The translations under genes and the position numbers were made by a program. A DNA stretch of 64,000 nt from Loxodes magnus (Eukaryota; Ciliophora; Karyorelictea; Loxodida; Loxodidae): NCBI GenBank assembly GCA_946699065.1, contig CAMPDV010000249.1, positions 186,001-250,000 of the forward strand. The letters are read 5' to 3'. Under the pieces are notes generated by a model. That model did no database searches. It saw only the letters and a list, made by a program, of their open reading frames with translations, and had not been told where the DNA came from. Positions 33,101 to 48,100 of the stretch are shown piece after piece; the stretch's first letter is position 1, and each line of letters opens with the position of its first letter.

Positions 33101-36100
33101 CATGAGTGGTCACACTAGTTATGTATCATCTGTGGCTATATCCAGTGATTCAGAGTTCATCGTATCGGGAAGTAGTGATAATACGGTGAGACTATGGAAC
33201 GTCAAGACAGGTACCTGTAAGACCATGAGTGGTCACACAAATTATGTATCATCTGTGGCTATATCCAGTGATTCAGAGTTCATCGTATCGGGAAGTAGAG
33301 ATGAGACGGTGAGACTATGGAACGTCAAGACAGGTACCTGTAAGACCATGAGTGGTCACACAAATTATGTATTATCTGTGTCTATATCCATTGATTCAGA
33401 GTTCATCGTATCGGGAAGTAGTGATAATACGGTGAGACTATGGAACGTCAATACAGGTACTTGTAAGACCATGAGTGGTCACACAGATTATGTATCATCT
33501 GTGGCTATATCCATTGATTCAGAGTTCATCGTATCGGGAAGTAGAGATGAGACGGTGAGACTATGGAACGTCAAGACAGGTACCTGTAAGACCATGAGTG
33601 GTCACACAGATTATGTATCATCTGTGGCTATATCCAGTGATTCAGAGTTCATCGTATCGGAAAGTGATGATAATACGGTGAGACTATGGAACGTCAAGAC
33701 AGGTACCTGTAAGACCATGAGTGGTCTCACTTATTCTGTATCATCTGTGTCTATATCCATTGATTCAGAGTTCATCGTATCGGGAAGTCATGATTATACG
33801 GTGAGACTATGGAACGTCAAGACAGGTACCTGTAAGACCATGAGTGGTCACACAAATTCTGTATGATCTGTGTCTATATCCATTGATTCAGAGTTCATCG
33901 TATCGGGAAGTCATGATTATACGGTGAGACTATGGAACGTCAAGACAGGTACTTGTAAGACCATGAGTGGTCGCACTAGTTCTGTATCATCTGTGACTAT
34001 ATCCAGTGATTCAGAGTTCATCGTATCGGGAAGTAGAGATGAGACGGTGAGACTATGGAACGTCAAGACAGGTACCTGTAAGACCATGAGTGGTCGCACT
34101 AGTTCTGTATCATCTGTGGCTATATCCAGTGATTCAGAGTTCATCGTATCGGGAAGTCATGATTATACGGTGAGACTATGGAACGTCAAGACAGGTACCT
34201 GTAAGACCATGAGTGGTCACACAGATTATGTATTATCTGTGGCTATATCCAGTGATTCAGAGTTCATCGTATCGGGAAGTCATGATTACACGGTGAGACT
34301 ATGGAACGTCAAGACAGGTACCTGTAAGACCATGAGTGGTCACTCTAGTTCTGTATTATCTGTGGCTATATCCAGTGATTCAGAGTTCATCGTATCGGGA
34401 AGTAGAGATTCGACAGTGAGACTATGGAACGTCAAGACAGGTACTTGTAAGACCATGAGTGGTCGCACTAGTTCTGTATGATCTGTGTCTATATCCATTG
34501 ATTCAGAGTTCATCGTATCGGGAAGTAGAGATGAGACGGTGAGACTATGGAACGTCAAGACAGGTACCTGTAAGACCATGAGTGGTCACACTGGTCATGT
34601 ATATGCTGTGGCTATATCCAGTGATTCAGAGTTCATCGTATCGGGAAGTGATGATAAGACGGTGAGACTATGGAACGTCAATACAGGTACCTGTAAGACC
34701 ATGAGTGGTCGCACTAGTTATGTATGATCTGTGGCTATATCCAGTGATTCAGAGTTCATCGTATCGGGAAGTCATGATTATACGGTGAGACTATGGAACG
34801 TCAAGACAGGTACCTGTAAGACCATGAGTGGTCGCACTAGTTCTGTATCATCTGTGGCTATATCCAGTGATTCAGAGTTCATCGTATCGGGAAGTCATGA
34901 TTATACGGTGAGACTATGGAACGTCAAGACAGGTACCTGTAAGACCATGAGTGGTCACACTAATTCTGTATGATCTGTGGCTATATCCAGTGATTCAGAG
35001 TTCATCGTATCGGGAAGTGCAGATTAGACGGTGAGACTATGGAACGTCAAGACAGGTACCTGTAAGACCATGAGTGGTCACTCTAGTTCTGTATTATCTG
35101 TGGCTATATCCAGTGATTCAGAGTTCATCGTATCGGGAAGTCATGATTATACGGTGAGACTATGGAACGTCAAGACAGGTACCTGTAAGACCATGAGTGG
35201 TCACACAGATTATGTATTATCTGTGGCTATATCCAGTGATTCAGAGTTCATCGTATCGGGAAGTCATGATTATACGGTGAGACTATGGAACGTCAAGACA
35301 GGTACCTGTAAGACCATGAGTGGTCACACAAATTCTGTATGATCTGTGTCTATATCCATTGATTCAGAGTTCATCGTATCGGGAAGTAGTGATAATACGG
35401 TGAGACTATGGGACGTCAAGACAGGTACCTGTAAGACCATGAGTGGTCACACTAGTTATGTATCATCTGTGGCTATATCCAGTGATTCAGAGTTCATCGT
35501 ATCGGGAAGTGATGATAAGACGGTGAGACTATGGAACGTCAAGACAGGTACCTGTAAGACCATGAGTGGTCACACTGGTCATGTATCATCTGTGTCTATA
35601 TCCATTGATTCAGAGTTCATCGTATCGGGAAGTCATGATAATACGGTGAGACTATGGAACGTCAAGACAGGTACCTGTAAGACCATGAGTGGTCACACTA
35701 GTTATGTATCATCTGTGGCTATATCCAGTGATTCAGAGTTCATCGTATCGGAAAGTGATGATAAGACGGTGAGACTATGGGACGTCAAGACAGGTACCTG
35801 TAAGACCATGAGTGGTCTCACTTATTCTGTATCATCTGTGGCTATATCCAGTGATTCAGAGTTCATCGTATCGGGAAGTCATGATATTACGGTGAGACTA
35901 TGGAACGTCAAGACAGGTACCTGTAAGACCATGAGTGGTCACACAAATTATGTATTATCTGTGGCTATATCCAGTGATTCAGAGTTCATCGTATCGGGAA
36001 GTCATGATATTACGGTGAGACTATGGAACGTCAAGACAGGTACCTGTAAGACCATGAGTGGTCACACAAATTATGTATTATCTGTGGCTATATCCAGTGA

Positions 36101-39100
36101 TTCAGAGTTCATCGTATCGGGAAGTAGTGATAAGACGGTGAGACTATGGGACGTCAAGACAGGTACCTGTAAGACCATGAGTGGTCACACAGATTATGTA
36201 TCATCTGTGGCTATATCCATTGATTCAGAGTTCATCGTATCGGGAAGTCATGATTATACGGTGAGACTATGGAACGTCAAGACAGGTACCTGTAAGACCA
36301 TGAGTGGTCACACAGATTATGTATTATCTGTGGCTATATCCAGTGATTCAGAGTTCATCGTATCGGGAAGTAGTGATAATACGGTGAGACTATGGAACGT
36401 CAAGACAGGTACTTGTAAGACCATGAGTGGTCGCACTAGTTCTGTATCATCTGTGGCTATATCCATTGATTCAGAGTTCATCGTATCGGGAAGTCATGAT
36501 TATACGGTGAGACTATGGAACGTCAAGACAGGTACCTGTAAGACCATGAGTGGTCACACAAATTCTGTATGATCTGTGTCTATATCCATTGATTCAGAGT
36601 TCATCGTATCGGGAAGTCATGATAATACGGTGAGACTATGGAACGTCAAGACAGGTACCTGTAAGACCATGAGTGGTCACACTAGTTATGTATCATCTGT
36701 GGCTATATCCAGTGATTCAGAGTTCATCGTATCGGAAAGTGATGATAAGACGGTGAGACTATGGGACGTCAAGACAGGTACCTGTAAGACCATGAGTGGT
36801 CACACTAATTCTGTATGATCTGTGGCTATATCCAGTGATTCAGAGTTCATCGTATCGGGAAGTTATGATAAAACGGTGAGACTATGGGACGTCAAGACAG
36901 GTACCTGTAAGACCATGAGTGGTCACACAAATTATGTATTATCTGTGGCTATATCCAGTGATTCAGAGTTCATCGTATCGGGAAGTAGTGATAAGACGGT
37001 GAGACTATGGAACGTCAAGACAGGTACCTGTAAGACCATGAGTGGTCACACAGATTATGTAAGATCTGAGGCTATATCCAGTGATTCAGAGTTCATCGTA
37101 TCGGGAAGTAGTGATAAGACGGTGAGACTATGGAACGTCAAGACAGGTACCTGTAAGACCATGAGTGGTCACACAAATTATGTATCATCTGTGGCTATAT
37201 CCAGTGATTCAGAGTTCATCGAATCGGGAAGTAGTGATAATACGGTGAGACTATGGAACGTCAAGACAGGTACCTGTAAGACCATGAGTGGTCACACAAA
37301 TTCTGTATGATCTGTGTCTATATCCATTGATTCAGAGTTCATCGTATCGGGAAGTCATGATTATACGGTGAGACTATGGAACGTAAAGACAGGTACTTGT
37401 AAGACCATGAGTGGTCACACAAATTCTGTATGATCTGTGTCTATATCCATTGATTCAGAGTTCATCGTATCGGGAAGTCATGATTATACGGTGAGACTAT
37501 GGAACGTCAAGACAGGTACCTGTAAGACCATGAGTGGTCACACAAATTCTGTATGATCTGTGTCTATATCCATTGATTCAGAGTTCATCGTATCGGGAAG
37601 TCATGATTATACGGTGAGACTATGGAACGTAAAGACAGGTACTTGTAAGACCATGAGTGGTCGCACTAGTTATGTATCATCTGTGGCTATATCCATTGAT
37701 TCAGAGTTCATCGTATCGGGAAGTCATGATTATACGGTGAGACTATGGAACGTCAAGACAGGTACCTGTAAGACCATGAGTGGTCACACTAGTTATGTAT
37801 CATCTGTGGCTATATCCATTGATTCAGAGTTCATCGTATCGGGAAGTCATGATTACACGGTGAGACTATGGAACGTCAAGACAGGTACCTGTAAGACCAT
37901 GAGTGGTCACTCTAGTTCTGTATTATCTGTGGCTATATCCAGTGATTCAGAGTTCATCGTATCGGGAAGTAGAGATTCGACAGTGAGACTATGGAACGTC
38001 AAGACAGGTACCTGTAAGACCATGAGTGGTCACACAGATTATGTAAGATCTGAGGCTATATCCAGTGATTCAGAGTTCATCGTATCGGGAAGTAGTGATA
38101 ATACGGTGAGACTATGGAACGTCAAGACAGGTACCTGTAAGACCATGAGTGGTCACACAAATTCTGTATGATCTGTGTCTATATCCATTGATTCAGAGTT
38201 CATCGTATCGGGAAGTAGTGATAATACGGTGAGACTATGGAACGTCAAGACAGGTACCTGTAAGACCATGAGTGGTCACACAGATTATGTATCATCTGTG
38301 GCTATATCCAGTGATTCAGAGTTCATCGTATCGGGAAGTCATGATTATACGGTGAGACTATGGAACGTCAAGACAGGTACCTGTAAGACCATGAGTGGTC
38401 GCACTAGTTCTGTATCATCTGTGGCTATATCCAGTGATTCAGAGTTCATCGTATCGGGAAGTCATGATTATACGGTGAGACTATGGAACGTCAAGACAGG
38501 TACCTGTAAGACCATGAGTGGTCACACAGATTATGTATTATCTGTGGCTATATCCAGTGATTCAGAGTTCATCGTATCGGGAAGTCATGATTATACGGTG
38601 AGACTATGGAACGTCAAGACAGGTACCTGTAAGACCATGAGTGGTCGCACTAGTTCTGTATCATCTGTGGCTATATCCAGTGATTCAGAGTTCATCGTAT
38701 CGGAAAGTGATGATAAGACGGTGAGACTATGGGACGTCAAGACAGGTACCTGTAAGACCATGAGTGGTCACACTGGTCATGTATATGCTGTGGCTATATC
38801 CAGTGATTCAGAGTTCATCGTATCGGGAAGTCATGATAATACGGTGAGACTATGGAACGTCAAGACAGGTACCTGTAAGACCATGAGTGGTCACACTAGT
38901 TATGTATCATCTGTGGCTATATCCAGTGATTCAGAGTTCATCGTATCGGAAAGTGATGATAAGACGGTGAGACTATGGGACGTCAAGACAGGTACCTGTA
39001 AGACCATGAGTGGTCTCACTTATTCTGTATCATCTGTGGCTATATCCAGTGATTCAGAGTTCATCGTATCGGGAAGTAGAGATGAGACGGTGAGACTATG

Positions 39101-42100
39101 GAACGTCAAGACAGGTACCTGTAAGACCATGAGTGGTCACACAAATTATGTATTATCTGTGGCTATATCCAGTGATTCAGAGTTCATCGTATCGGGAAGT
39201 AGTGATAAGACGGTGAGACTATGGAACGTCAAGACAGGTACCTGTAAGACCATGAGTGGTCACACAGATTATGTAAGATCTGAGGCTATATCCAGTGATT
39301 CAGAGTTCATCGTATCGGGAAGTAGTGATAAGACGGTGAGACTATGGAACGTCAAGACAGGTACCTGTAAGACCATGAGTGGTCACACAAATTATGTATC
39401 ATCTGTGGCTATATCCAGTGATTCAGAGTTCATCGAATCGGGAAGTAGTGATAATACGGTGAGACTATGGAACGTCAAGACAGGTACCTGTAAGACCATG
39501 AGTGGTCACACAAATTCTGTATGATCTGTGTCTATATCCATTGATTCAGAGTTCATCGTATCGGGAAGTCATTATTATACGGTGAGACTATGGAACGTAA
39601 AGACAGGTACTTGTAAGACCATGAGTGGTCACACAAATTCTGTATGATCTGTGTCTATATCCATTGATTCAGAGTTCATCGTATCGGGAAGTCATGATTA
39701 TACGGTGAGACTATGGAACGTCAAGACAGGTACCTGTAAGACCATGAGTGGTCACACAAATTCTGTATGATCTGTGTCTATATCCATTGATTCAGAGTTC
39801 ATCGTATCGGGAAGTCATGATTATACGGTGAGACTATGGAACGTAAAGACAGGTACTTGTAAGACCATGAGTGGTCGCACTAGTTATGTATCATCTGTGG
39901 CTATATCCATTGATTCAGAGTTCATCGTATCGGGAAGTCATGATTATACGGTGAGACTATGGAACGTCAAGACAGGTACCTGTAAGACCATGAGTGGTCA
40001 CACTAGTTATGTATCATCTGTGGCTATATCCATTGATTCAGAGTTCATCGTATCGGGAAGTCATGATTACACGGTGAGACTATGGAACGTCAAGACAGGT
40101 ACCTGTAAGACCATGAGTGGTCACTCTAGTTCTGTATTATCTGTGGCTATATCCAGTGATTCAGAGTTCATCGTATCGGGAAGTAGAGATTCGACAGTGA
40201 GACTATGGAACGTCAAGACAGGTACCTGTAAGACCATGAGTGGTCACTCTAGTTCTGTATTATCTGTGGCTATATCCAGTGATTCAGAGTTCATCGTATC
40301 GGGAAGTAGTGATAATACGGTGAGACTATGGAACGTCAAGACAGGTACCTGTAAGACCATGAGTGGTCACACAAATTCTGTATGATCTGTGTCTATATCC
40401 ATTGATTCAGAGTTCATCGTATCGGGAAGTAGTGATAATACGGTGAGACTATGGGACGTCAAGACAGGTACCTGTAAGACCATGAGTGGTCACACAGATT
40501 ATGTATCATCTGTGGCTATATCCAGTGATTCAGAGTTCATCGTATCGGGAAGTCATGATTATACGGTGAGACTATGGAACGTCAAGACAGGTACCTGTAA
40601 GACCATGAGTGGTCGCACTAGTTCTGTATCATCTGTGGCTATATCCAGTGATTCAGAGTTCATCGTATCGGGAAGTCATGATTATACGGTGAGACTATGG
40701 AACGTCAAGACAGGTACCTGTAAGACCATGAGTGGTCACACAGATTATGTATTATCTGTGGCTATATCCAGTGATTCAGAGTTCATCGTATCGGGAAGTC
40801 ATGATTATACGGTGAGACTATGGAACGTCAAGACAGGTACCTGTAAGACCATGAGTGGTCGCACTAGTTCTGTATCATCTGTGGCTATATCCAGTGATTC
40901 AGAGTTCATCGTATCGGAAAGTGATGATAAGACGGTGAGACTATGGGACGTCAAGACAGGTACCTGTAAGACCATGAGTGGTCACACTGGTCATGTATAT
41001 GCTGTGGCTATATCCAGTGATTCAGAGTTCATCGTATCGGGAAGTAGTGATAATACGGTGAGACTATGGAACGTCAATACAGGTACTTGTAAGACCATGA
41101 GTGGTCACACAGATTATGTATCATCTGTGGCTATATCCATTGATTCAGAGTTCATCGTATCGGGAAGTAGAGATGAGACGGTGAGACTATGGAACGTCAA
41201 GACAGGTACCTGTAAGACCATAAGTGGTCACACAAATTCTGTATTATCTGTGGCTATATCCAGTGATTCAGAGTTCATCGTATCGGGAAGTAGTGATAAG
41301 ACGGTGAGACTATGGAACGTCAATACAGGTACCTGTAAGACCATGAGTGGTCACACAGATTATGTATGATCTGTGTCTATATCCATTGATTCAGAGTTCA
41401 TCGTATCGGGAAGTAGTGATAATACGGTGAGACTATGGAACGTCAAGACAGGTACCTGTAAGACCATGAGTGGTCACACAGATTATGTATCATCTGTGGC
41501 TATATCCAGTGATTCAGAGTTCATCGTATCGGGAAGTCATGATTATACGGTGAGACTATGGAACGTCAAGACAGGTACCTGTAAGACCATGAGTGGTCAC
41601 ACAGATTATGTATCATCTGTGGCTATATCCATTGATTCAGAGTTCATCGTATCGGGAAGTCATGATTATACGGTGAGACTATGGGACGTCAAGACAGGTA
41701 CCTGTAAGACCATGAGTGGTCACACAGATTATGTATCATCTGTGGCTATATCCATTGATTCAGAGTTCATCGTATCGGGAAGTCATGATTATACGGTGAG
41801 ACTATGGAACGTCAAGACAGGTACCTGTAAGACCATGAGTGGTCGCACTAGTTCTGTATCATCTGTGGCTATATCCAGTGATTCAGAGTTCATCGTATCG
41901 GGAAGTAGTGATAAGACGGTGAGACTATGGAACGTCAATACAGGTACCTGTAAGACCATGAGTGGTCACACAGATTATGTATGATCTGTGTCTATATCCA
42001 TTGATTCAGAGTTCATCGTATCGGGAAGTAGTGATAATACGGTGAGACTATGGAACGTCAAGACAGGTACCTGTAAGACCATGAGTGGTCACACAGCCTA

Positions 42101-45100
42101 TGTATCATCTGTGGCTATATCCATTGATTCAGAGTTCATCGTATCGGGAAGTCATGATTATACGGTGAGACTATGGAACGTCAAGACAGGTACCTGTAAG
42201 ACCATGAGTGGTCACACAAATTCTGTATGATCTGTGTCTATATCCATTGATTCAGAGTTCATCGTATCGGGAAGTCATGATTATACGGTGAGACTATGGG
42301 ACGTCAAGACAGGTACCTGTAAGACCATGAGTGGTCACACAGATTATGTATCATCTGTGGCTATATCCAGTGATTCAGAGTTCATCGTATCGGGAAGTCA
42401 TGATTATACGGTGAGACTATGGAACGTCAAGACAGGTACCTGTAAGACCATGAGTGGTCGCACTAGTTCTGTATCATCTGTGGCTATATCCAGTGATTCA
42501 GAGTTCATCGTATCGGGAAGTCATGATTATACGGTGAGACTATGGAACGTCAAGACAGGTACCTGTAAGACCATGAGTGGTCACACAGATTATGTATTAT
42601 CTGTGGCTATATCCAGTGATTCAGAGTTCATCGTATCGGGAAGTCATGATTACACGGTGAGACTATGGAACGTCAAGACAGGTACCTGTAAGACCATGAG
42701 TGGTCACTCTAGTTCTGTATTATCTGTGGCTATATCCAGTGATTCAGAGTTCATCGTATCGGGAAGTAGAGATTCGACAGTGAGACTATGGAACGTCAAG
42801 ACAGGTACTTGTAAGACCATGAGTGGTCGCACTAGTTCTGTATGATCTGTGTCTATATCCATTGATTCAGAGTTCATCGTATCGGGAAGTAGAGATGAGA
42901 CGGTGAGACTATGGAACGTCAAGACAGGTACCTGTAAGACCATGAGTGGTCACACTGGTCATGTATATGCTGTGGCTATATCCAGTGATTCAGAGTTCAT
43001 CGTATCGGGAAGTGATGATAAGACGGTGAGACTATGGAACGTCAATACAGGTACTTGTAAGACCATGAGTGGTCGCACTAGTTCTGTATCATCTGTGGCT
43101 ATATCCAGTGATTCAGAGTTCATCGTATCGGGAAGTCATGATTATACGGTGAGACTATGGGACGTCAAGACAGGTACCTGTAAGACCATGAGTGGTCACA
43201 CAAATTATGTATTATCTGTGGCTATATCCAGTGATTCAGAGTTCATCGTATCGGGAAGTAGTGATAATACGGTGAGACTATGGAACGTCAAGACAGGTAC
43301 CTGTAAGACCATGAGTGGTCACACAGATTATGTATTATCTGTGGCTATATCCAGTGATTCAGAGTTCATCGTATCGGGAAGTCATGATTACACGGTGAGA
43401 CTATGGAACGTCAAGACAGGTACCTGTAAGACCATGAGTGGTCACTCTAGTTCTGTATTATCTGTGGCTATATCCAGTGATTCAGAGTTCATCGTATCGG
43501 GAAGTAGTGATAATACGGTGAGACTATGGAACGTCAAGACAGGTACCTGTAAGACCATGAGTGGTCACACTAGTTATGTATCATCTGTGGCTATATCCAG
43601 TGATTCAGAGTTCATCGTATCGGGAAGTAGTGATAATACGGTGAGACTATGGAACGTCAAGACAGGTACCTGTAAGACCATGAGTGGTCGCACTAGTTCT
43701 GTATGATCTGAGGCTATATCCAGTGATTCAGAGTTCATCGTATCGGGAAGTTGAGATGAGACGGTGAGACTATGGGACGTCAAGACAGGTACCTGTAAGA
43801 CCATGAGTGGTCACACAAATTCTGTATGATCTGTGGCTATATCCAGTGATTCAGAGTTCATCGTATCGGGAAGTAGAGATTCGACGGTGAGACTATGGAA
43901 CGTCAAGACAGGTACCTGTAAGACCATGAGTGGTCACACAAATTCTGTATGATCTGTGGCTATATCCAGTGATTCAGAGTTCATCGTATCGGGAAGTTGA
44001 GATGAGACGGTGAGACTATGGGACGTCAAGACAGGTACCTGTAAGACCATGAGTGGTCACACTAGTTATGTATCATCTGTGGCTATATCCAGTGATTCAG
44101 AGTTCATCGTATCGGGAAGTGATGATAAGACGGTGAGACTATGGAACGTCAAGACAGGAACCTGCAAGACCATGAGTGGTCACACTGGTCATGTATATGC
44201 TGTGGCTATATCCAGTGATTCAGAGTTCATCGTATCGGGAAGTAGTGATAATACGGTGAGACTATGGAACGTCAAGACAGGTACCTGTAAGACCATGAGT
44301 GGTCACACTGGTCATGTATATGCTTTGGCTATATCCATTGATTCAGAGTTCATCGTATCGGGAAGTCATGATTATACGGTGAGACTATGGAACGTCAAGA
44401 CAGGTACCTGTAAGACCATGAGTGGTCACACTGGTCATGTATATGCTTTGGCTATATCCATTGATTCAGAGTTCATCGTATCGGGAAGTAGAGATTCGAC
44501 AGTGAGACTATGGAACGTCAAGACAGGTACCTGTAAGACCATGAGTGGTCACACTAGTTATGTATGATCTGTGGCTATATCCAGTGATTCAGAGTTCATC
44601 GTATCGGGAAGTCATGATTATACGGTGAGACTATGGAACGTCAAGACAGGTACCTGTAAGACCATGAGTGGTCACACAAATTCTGTATTATCTGTGGCTA
44701 TATCCAGTGATTCAGAGTTCATCGTATCGGGAAGTAGTGATAAGACGGTGAGACTATGGAACGTCAATACAGGTACCTGTAAGACCATGAGTGGTCACAC
44801 AGATTATGTATGATCTGTGTCTATATCCATTGATTCAGAGTTCATCGTATCGGGAAGTAGTGATAATACGGTGAGACTATGGAACGTCAAGACAGGTACC
44901 TGTAAGACCATGAGTGGTCACACAGATTATGTATGATCTGTGTCTATATCCATTGATTCAGAGTTCATCGTATCGGGAAGTCATGATTATACGGTGAGAC
45001 TATGGAACGTCAAGACAGGTACTTGTAAGACCATGAGTGGTCGCACTAGTTCTGTATCATCTGTGGCTATATCCAGTGATTCAGAGTTCATCGTATCGGG

Positions 45101-48100
45101 AAGTAGAGATGAGACGGTGAGACTATGGAACGTCAAGACAGGTACCTGTAAGACCATGAGTGGTCACACTAGTTATGTATCATCTGTGGCTATATCCATT
45201 GATTCAGAGTTCATCGTATCGGGAAGTCATGATTATACGGTGAGACTATGGAACGTCAAGACAGGTACCTGTAAGACCATGAGTGGTCACTCTAGTTCTG
45301 TATTATCTGTGGCTATATCCAGTGATTCAGAGTTCATCGTATCGGGAAGTAGAGATTCGACAGTGAGACTATGGAACGTCAAGACAGGTACTTGTAAGAC
45401 CATGAGTGGTCGCACTAGTTCTGTATCATCTGTGGCTATATCCAGTGATTCAGAGTTCATCGTATCGGGAAGTCATGATTATACGGTGAGACTATGGGAC
45501 GTCAAGACAGGTACCTGTAAGACCATGAGTGGTCACACAAATTATGTATTATCTGTGGCTATATCCAGTGATTCAGAGTTCATCGTATCGGGAAGTAGTG
45601 ATAATACGGTGAGACTATGGAACGTCAAGACAGGTACCTGTAAGACCATGAGTGGTCACACTGGTCATGTATATGCTGTGGCTATATCCAGTGATTCAGA
45701 GTTCATCGTATCGGGAAGTAGAGATTCGACAGTGAGACTATGGAACGTCAAGACAGGTACTTGTAAGACCATGAGTGGTCGCACTAGTTCTGTATCATCT
45801 GTGGCTATATCCAGTGATTCAGAGTTCATCGTATCGGGAAGTCATGATTATACGGTGAGACTATGGAACGTCAAGACAGGTACCTGTAAGACCATGAGTG
45901 GTCACACAAATTCTGTATGATCTGTGTCTATATCCATTGATTCAGAGTTCATCGTATCGGGAAGTGCAGATTATACGGTGAGACTATGGAACGTCAAGAC
46001 AGGTACTTGTAAGACCATGAGTGGTCGCACTAGTTCTGTATCATCTGTGGCTATATCCAGTGATTCAGAGTTCATCGTATCGGGAAGTAGTGATAAGACA
46101 GTGAGACTATGGAACGTCAAGACAGGTACCTGTAAGACCATGAGTGGTCACACAGATTATGTAAGATCTGAGGCTATATCCAGTGATTCAGAGTTCATCG
46201 TATCGGGAAGTGCAGATTATACGGTGAGACTATGGGACGTCAAGACAGGTACCTGTAAGACCATGAGTGGTCACACAAATTCTGTAAGATCTGTGGCTAT
46301 ATCCAGTGATTCAGAGTTCATCGTATCGGGAAGTAGTGATAATACGGTGAGACTATGGAACGTCAAGACAGGTACCTGTAAGACCATGAGTGGTCGCACT
46401 AGTTCTGTATGATCTGAGGCTATATCCAGTGATTCAGAGTTCATCGTATCGGGAAGTTGAGATGAGACGGTGAGACTATGGGACGTCAAGACAGGTACCT
46501 GTAAGACCATGAGTGGTCACACTGGTCATGTATATGCTGTGGCTATATCCAGTGATTCAGAGTTCATCGTATCGGGAAGTAGTGATAATACGGTGAGACT
46601 ATGGAACGTCAAGACAGGTACCTGTAAGACCATGAGTGGTCTCACTTATTCTGTATTATCTGTGGCTATATCCAGTGATTCAGAGTTCATCGTATCGGGA
46701 AGTATTGATAAGACGGTGAGACTATGGAACGTCAAGACAGGTACCTGTAAGACCATGAGTGGTCACACAAATTATGTATCATCTGTGGCTATATCCAGTG
46801 ATTCAGAGTTCATCGTATCGGGAAGTCATGATTATACGGTGAGACTATGGAACGTCAAGACAGGTACTTGTAAGACCATGAGTGGTCGCACTAGTTCTGT
46901 ATCATCTGTGACTATATCCAGTGATTCAGAGTTCATCGTATCGGGAAGTCATGATTATACGGTGAGACTATGGAACGTCAAGACAGGTACCTGTAAGACC
47001 ATGAGTGGTCACACAGATTATGTATCATCTGTGGCTATATCCAGTGATTCAGAGTTCATCGTATCGGGAAGTGCAGATTATACGGTGAGACTATGGAACG
47101 TCAAGACAGGTACCTGTAAGACCATGAGTGGTCACACAAATTCTGTATGATCTGTGGCTATATCCAGTGATTCAGAGTTCATCGTATCGGGAAGTAGTGA
47201 TAATACGGTGAGACTATGGAACGTCAAGACAGGTACCTGTAAGACCATGAGTGGTCACTCTAGTTCTGTATTATCTGTGGCTATATCCAGTGATTCAGAG
47301 TTCATCGTATCGGAAAGTAGTGATAATACGGTGAGACTATGGAACGTCAAGACAGGTACTTGTAAGACCATGAGTGGTCACACTAGTTATGTATCATCTG
47401 TGGCTATATCCAGTGATTCAGAGTTCATCGTATCGGGAAGTCATGATTATACGGTGAGACTATGGAACGTCAAGACAGGTACCTGTAAGACCATGAGTGG
47501 TCACACAGATTATGTATTATCTGTGGCTATATCCAGTGATTCAGAGTTCATCGTATCGGGAAGTCATGATTACACGGTGAGACTATGGAACGTCAAGACA
47601 GGTACCTGTAAGACCATGAGTGGTCACTCTAGTTCTGTATTATCTGTGGCTATATCCAGTGATTCAGAGTTCATCGTATCGGGAAGTAGAGATTCGACAG
47701 TGAGACTATGGAACGTCAAGACAGGTACTTGTAAGACCATGAGTGGTCGCACTAGTTCTGTATGATCTGTGTCTATATCCATTGATTCAGAGTTCATCGT
47801 ATCGGGAAGTAGAGATGAGACGGTGAGACTATGGAACGTCAAGACAGGTACCTGTAAGACCATGAGTGGTCACACTGGTCATGTATATGCTGTGGCTATA
47901 TCCAGTGATTCAGAGTTCATCGTATCGGGAAGTGATGATAAGACGGTGAGACTATGGAACGTCAATACAGGTACTTGTAAGACCATGAGTGGTCGCACTA
48001 GTTCTGTATCATCTGTGGCTATATCCAGTGATTCAGAGTTCATCGTATCGGGAAGTCATGATTATACGGTGAGACTATGGGACGTCAAGACAGGTACCTG

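Larger units (their letters stand above)
36893..41047 (+). repeat. 18-unit (2,214 bp) tandem duplication
   Basis: About 36,893-38,833 recurs at about 39,107-41,047. Shared private marks are Val11 to Glu (37,221/39,435), AAA at Lys25 (37,385/39,599 and 37,628/39,842) and the paired HTNSV-TGA single units. Differences include Asp16 to Tyr at 39,571, HTDY-Arg versus HSSS-Leu near 38,035/40,249, and WN versus WD at 38,241/40,455. Confidence 0.85.
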
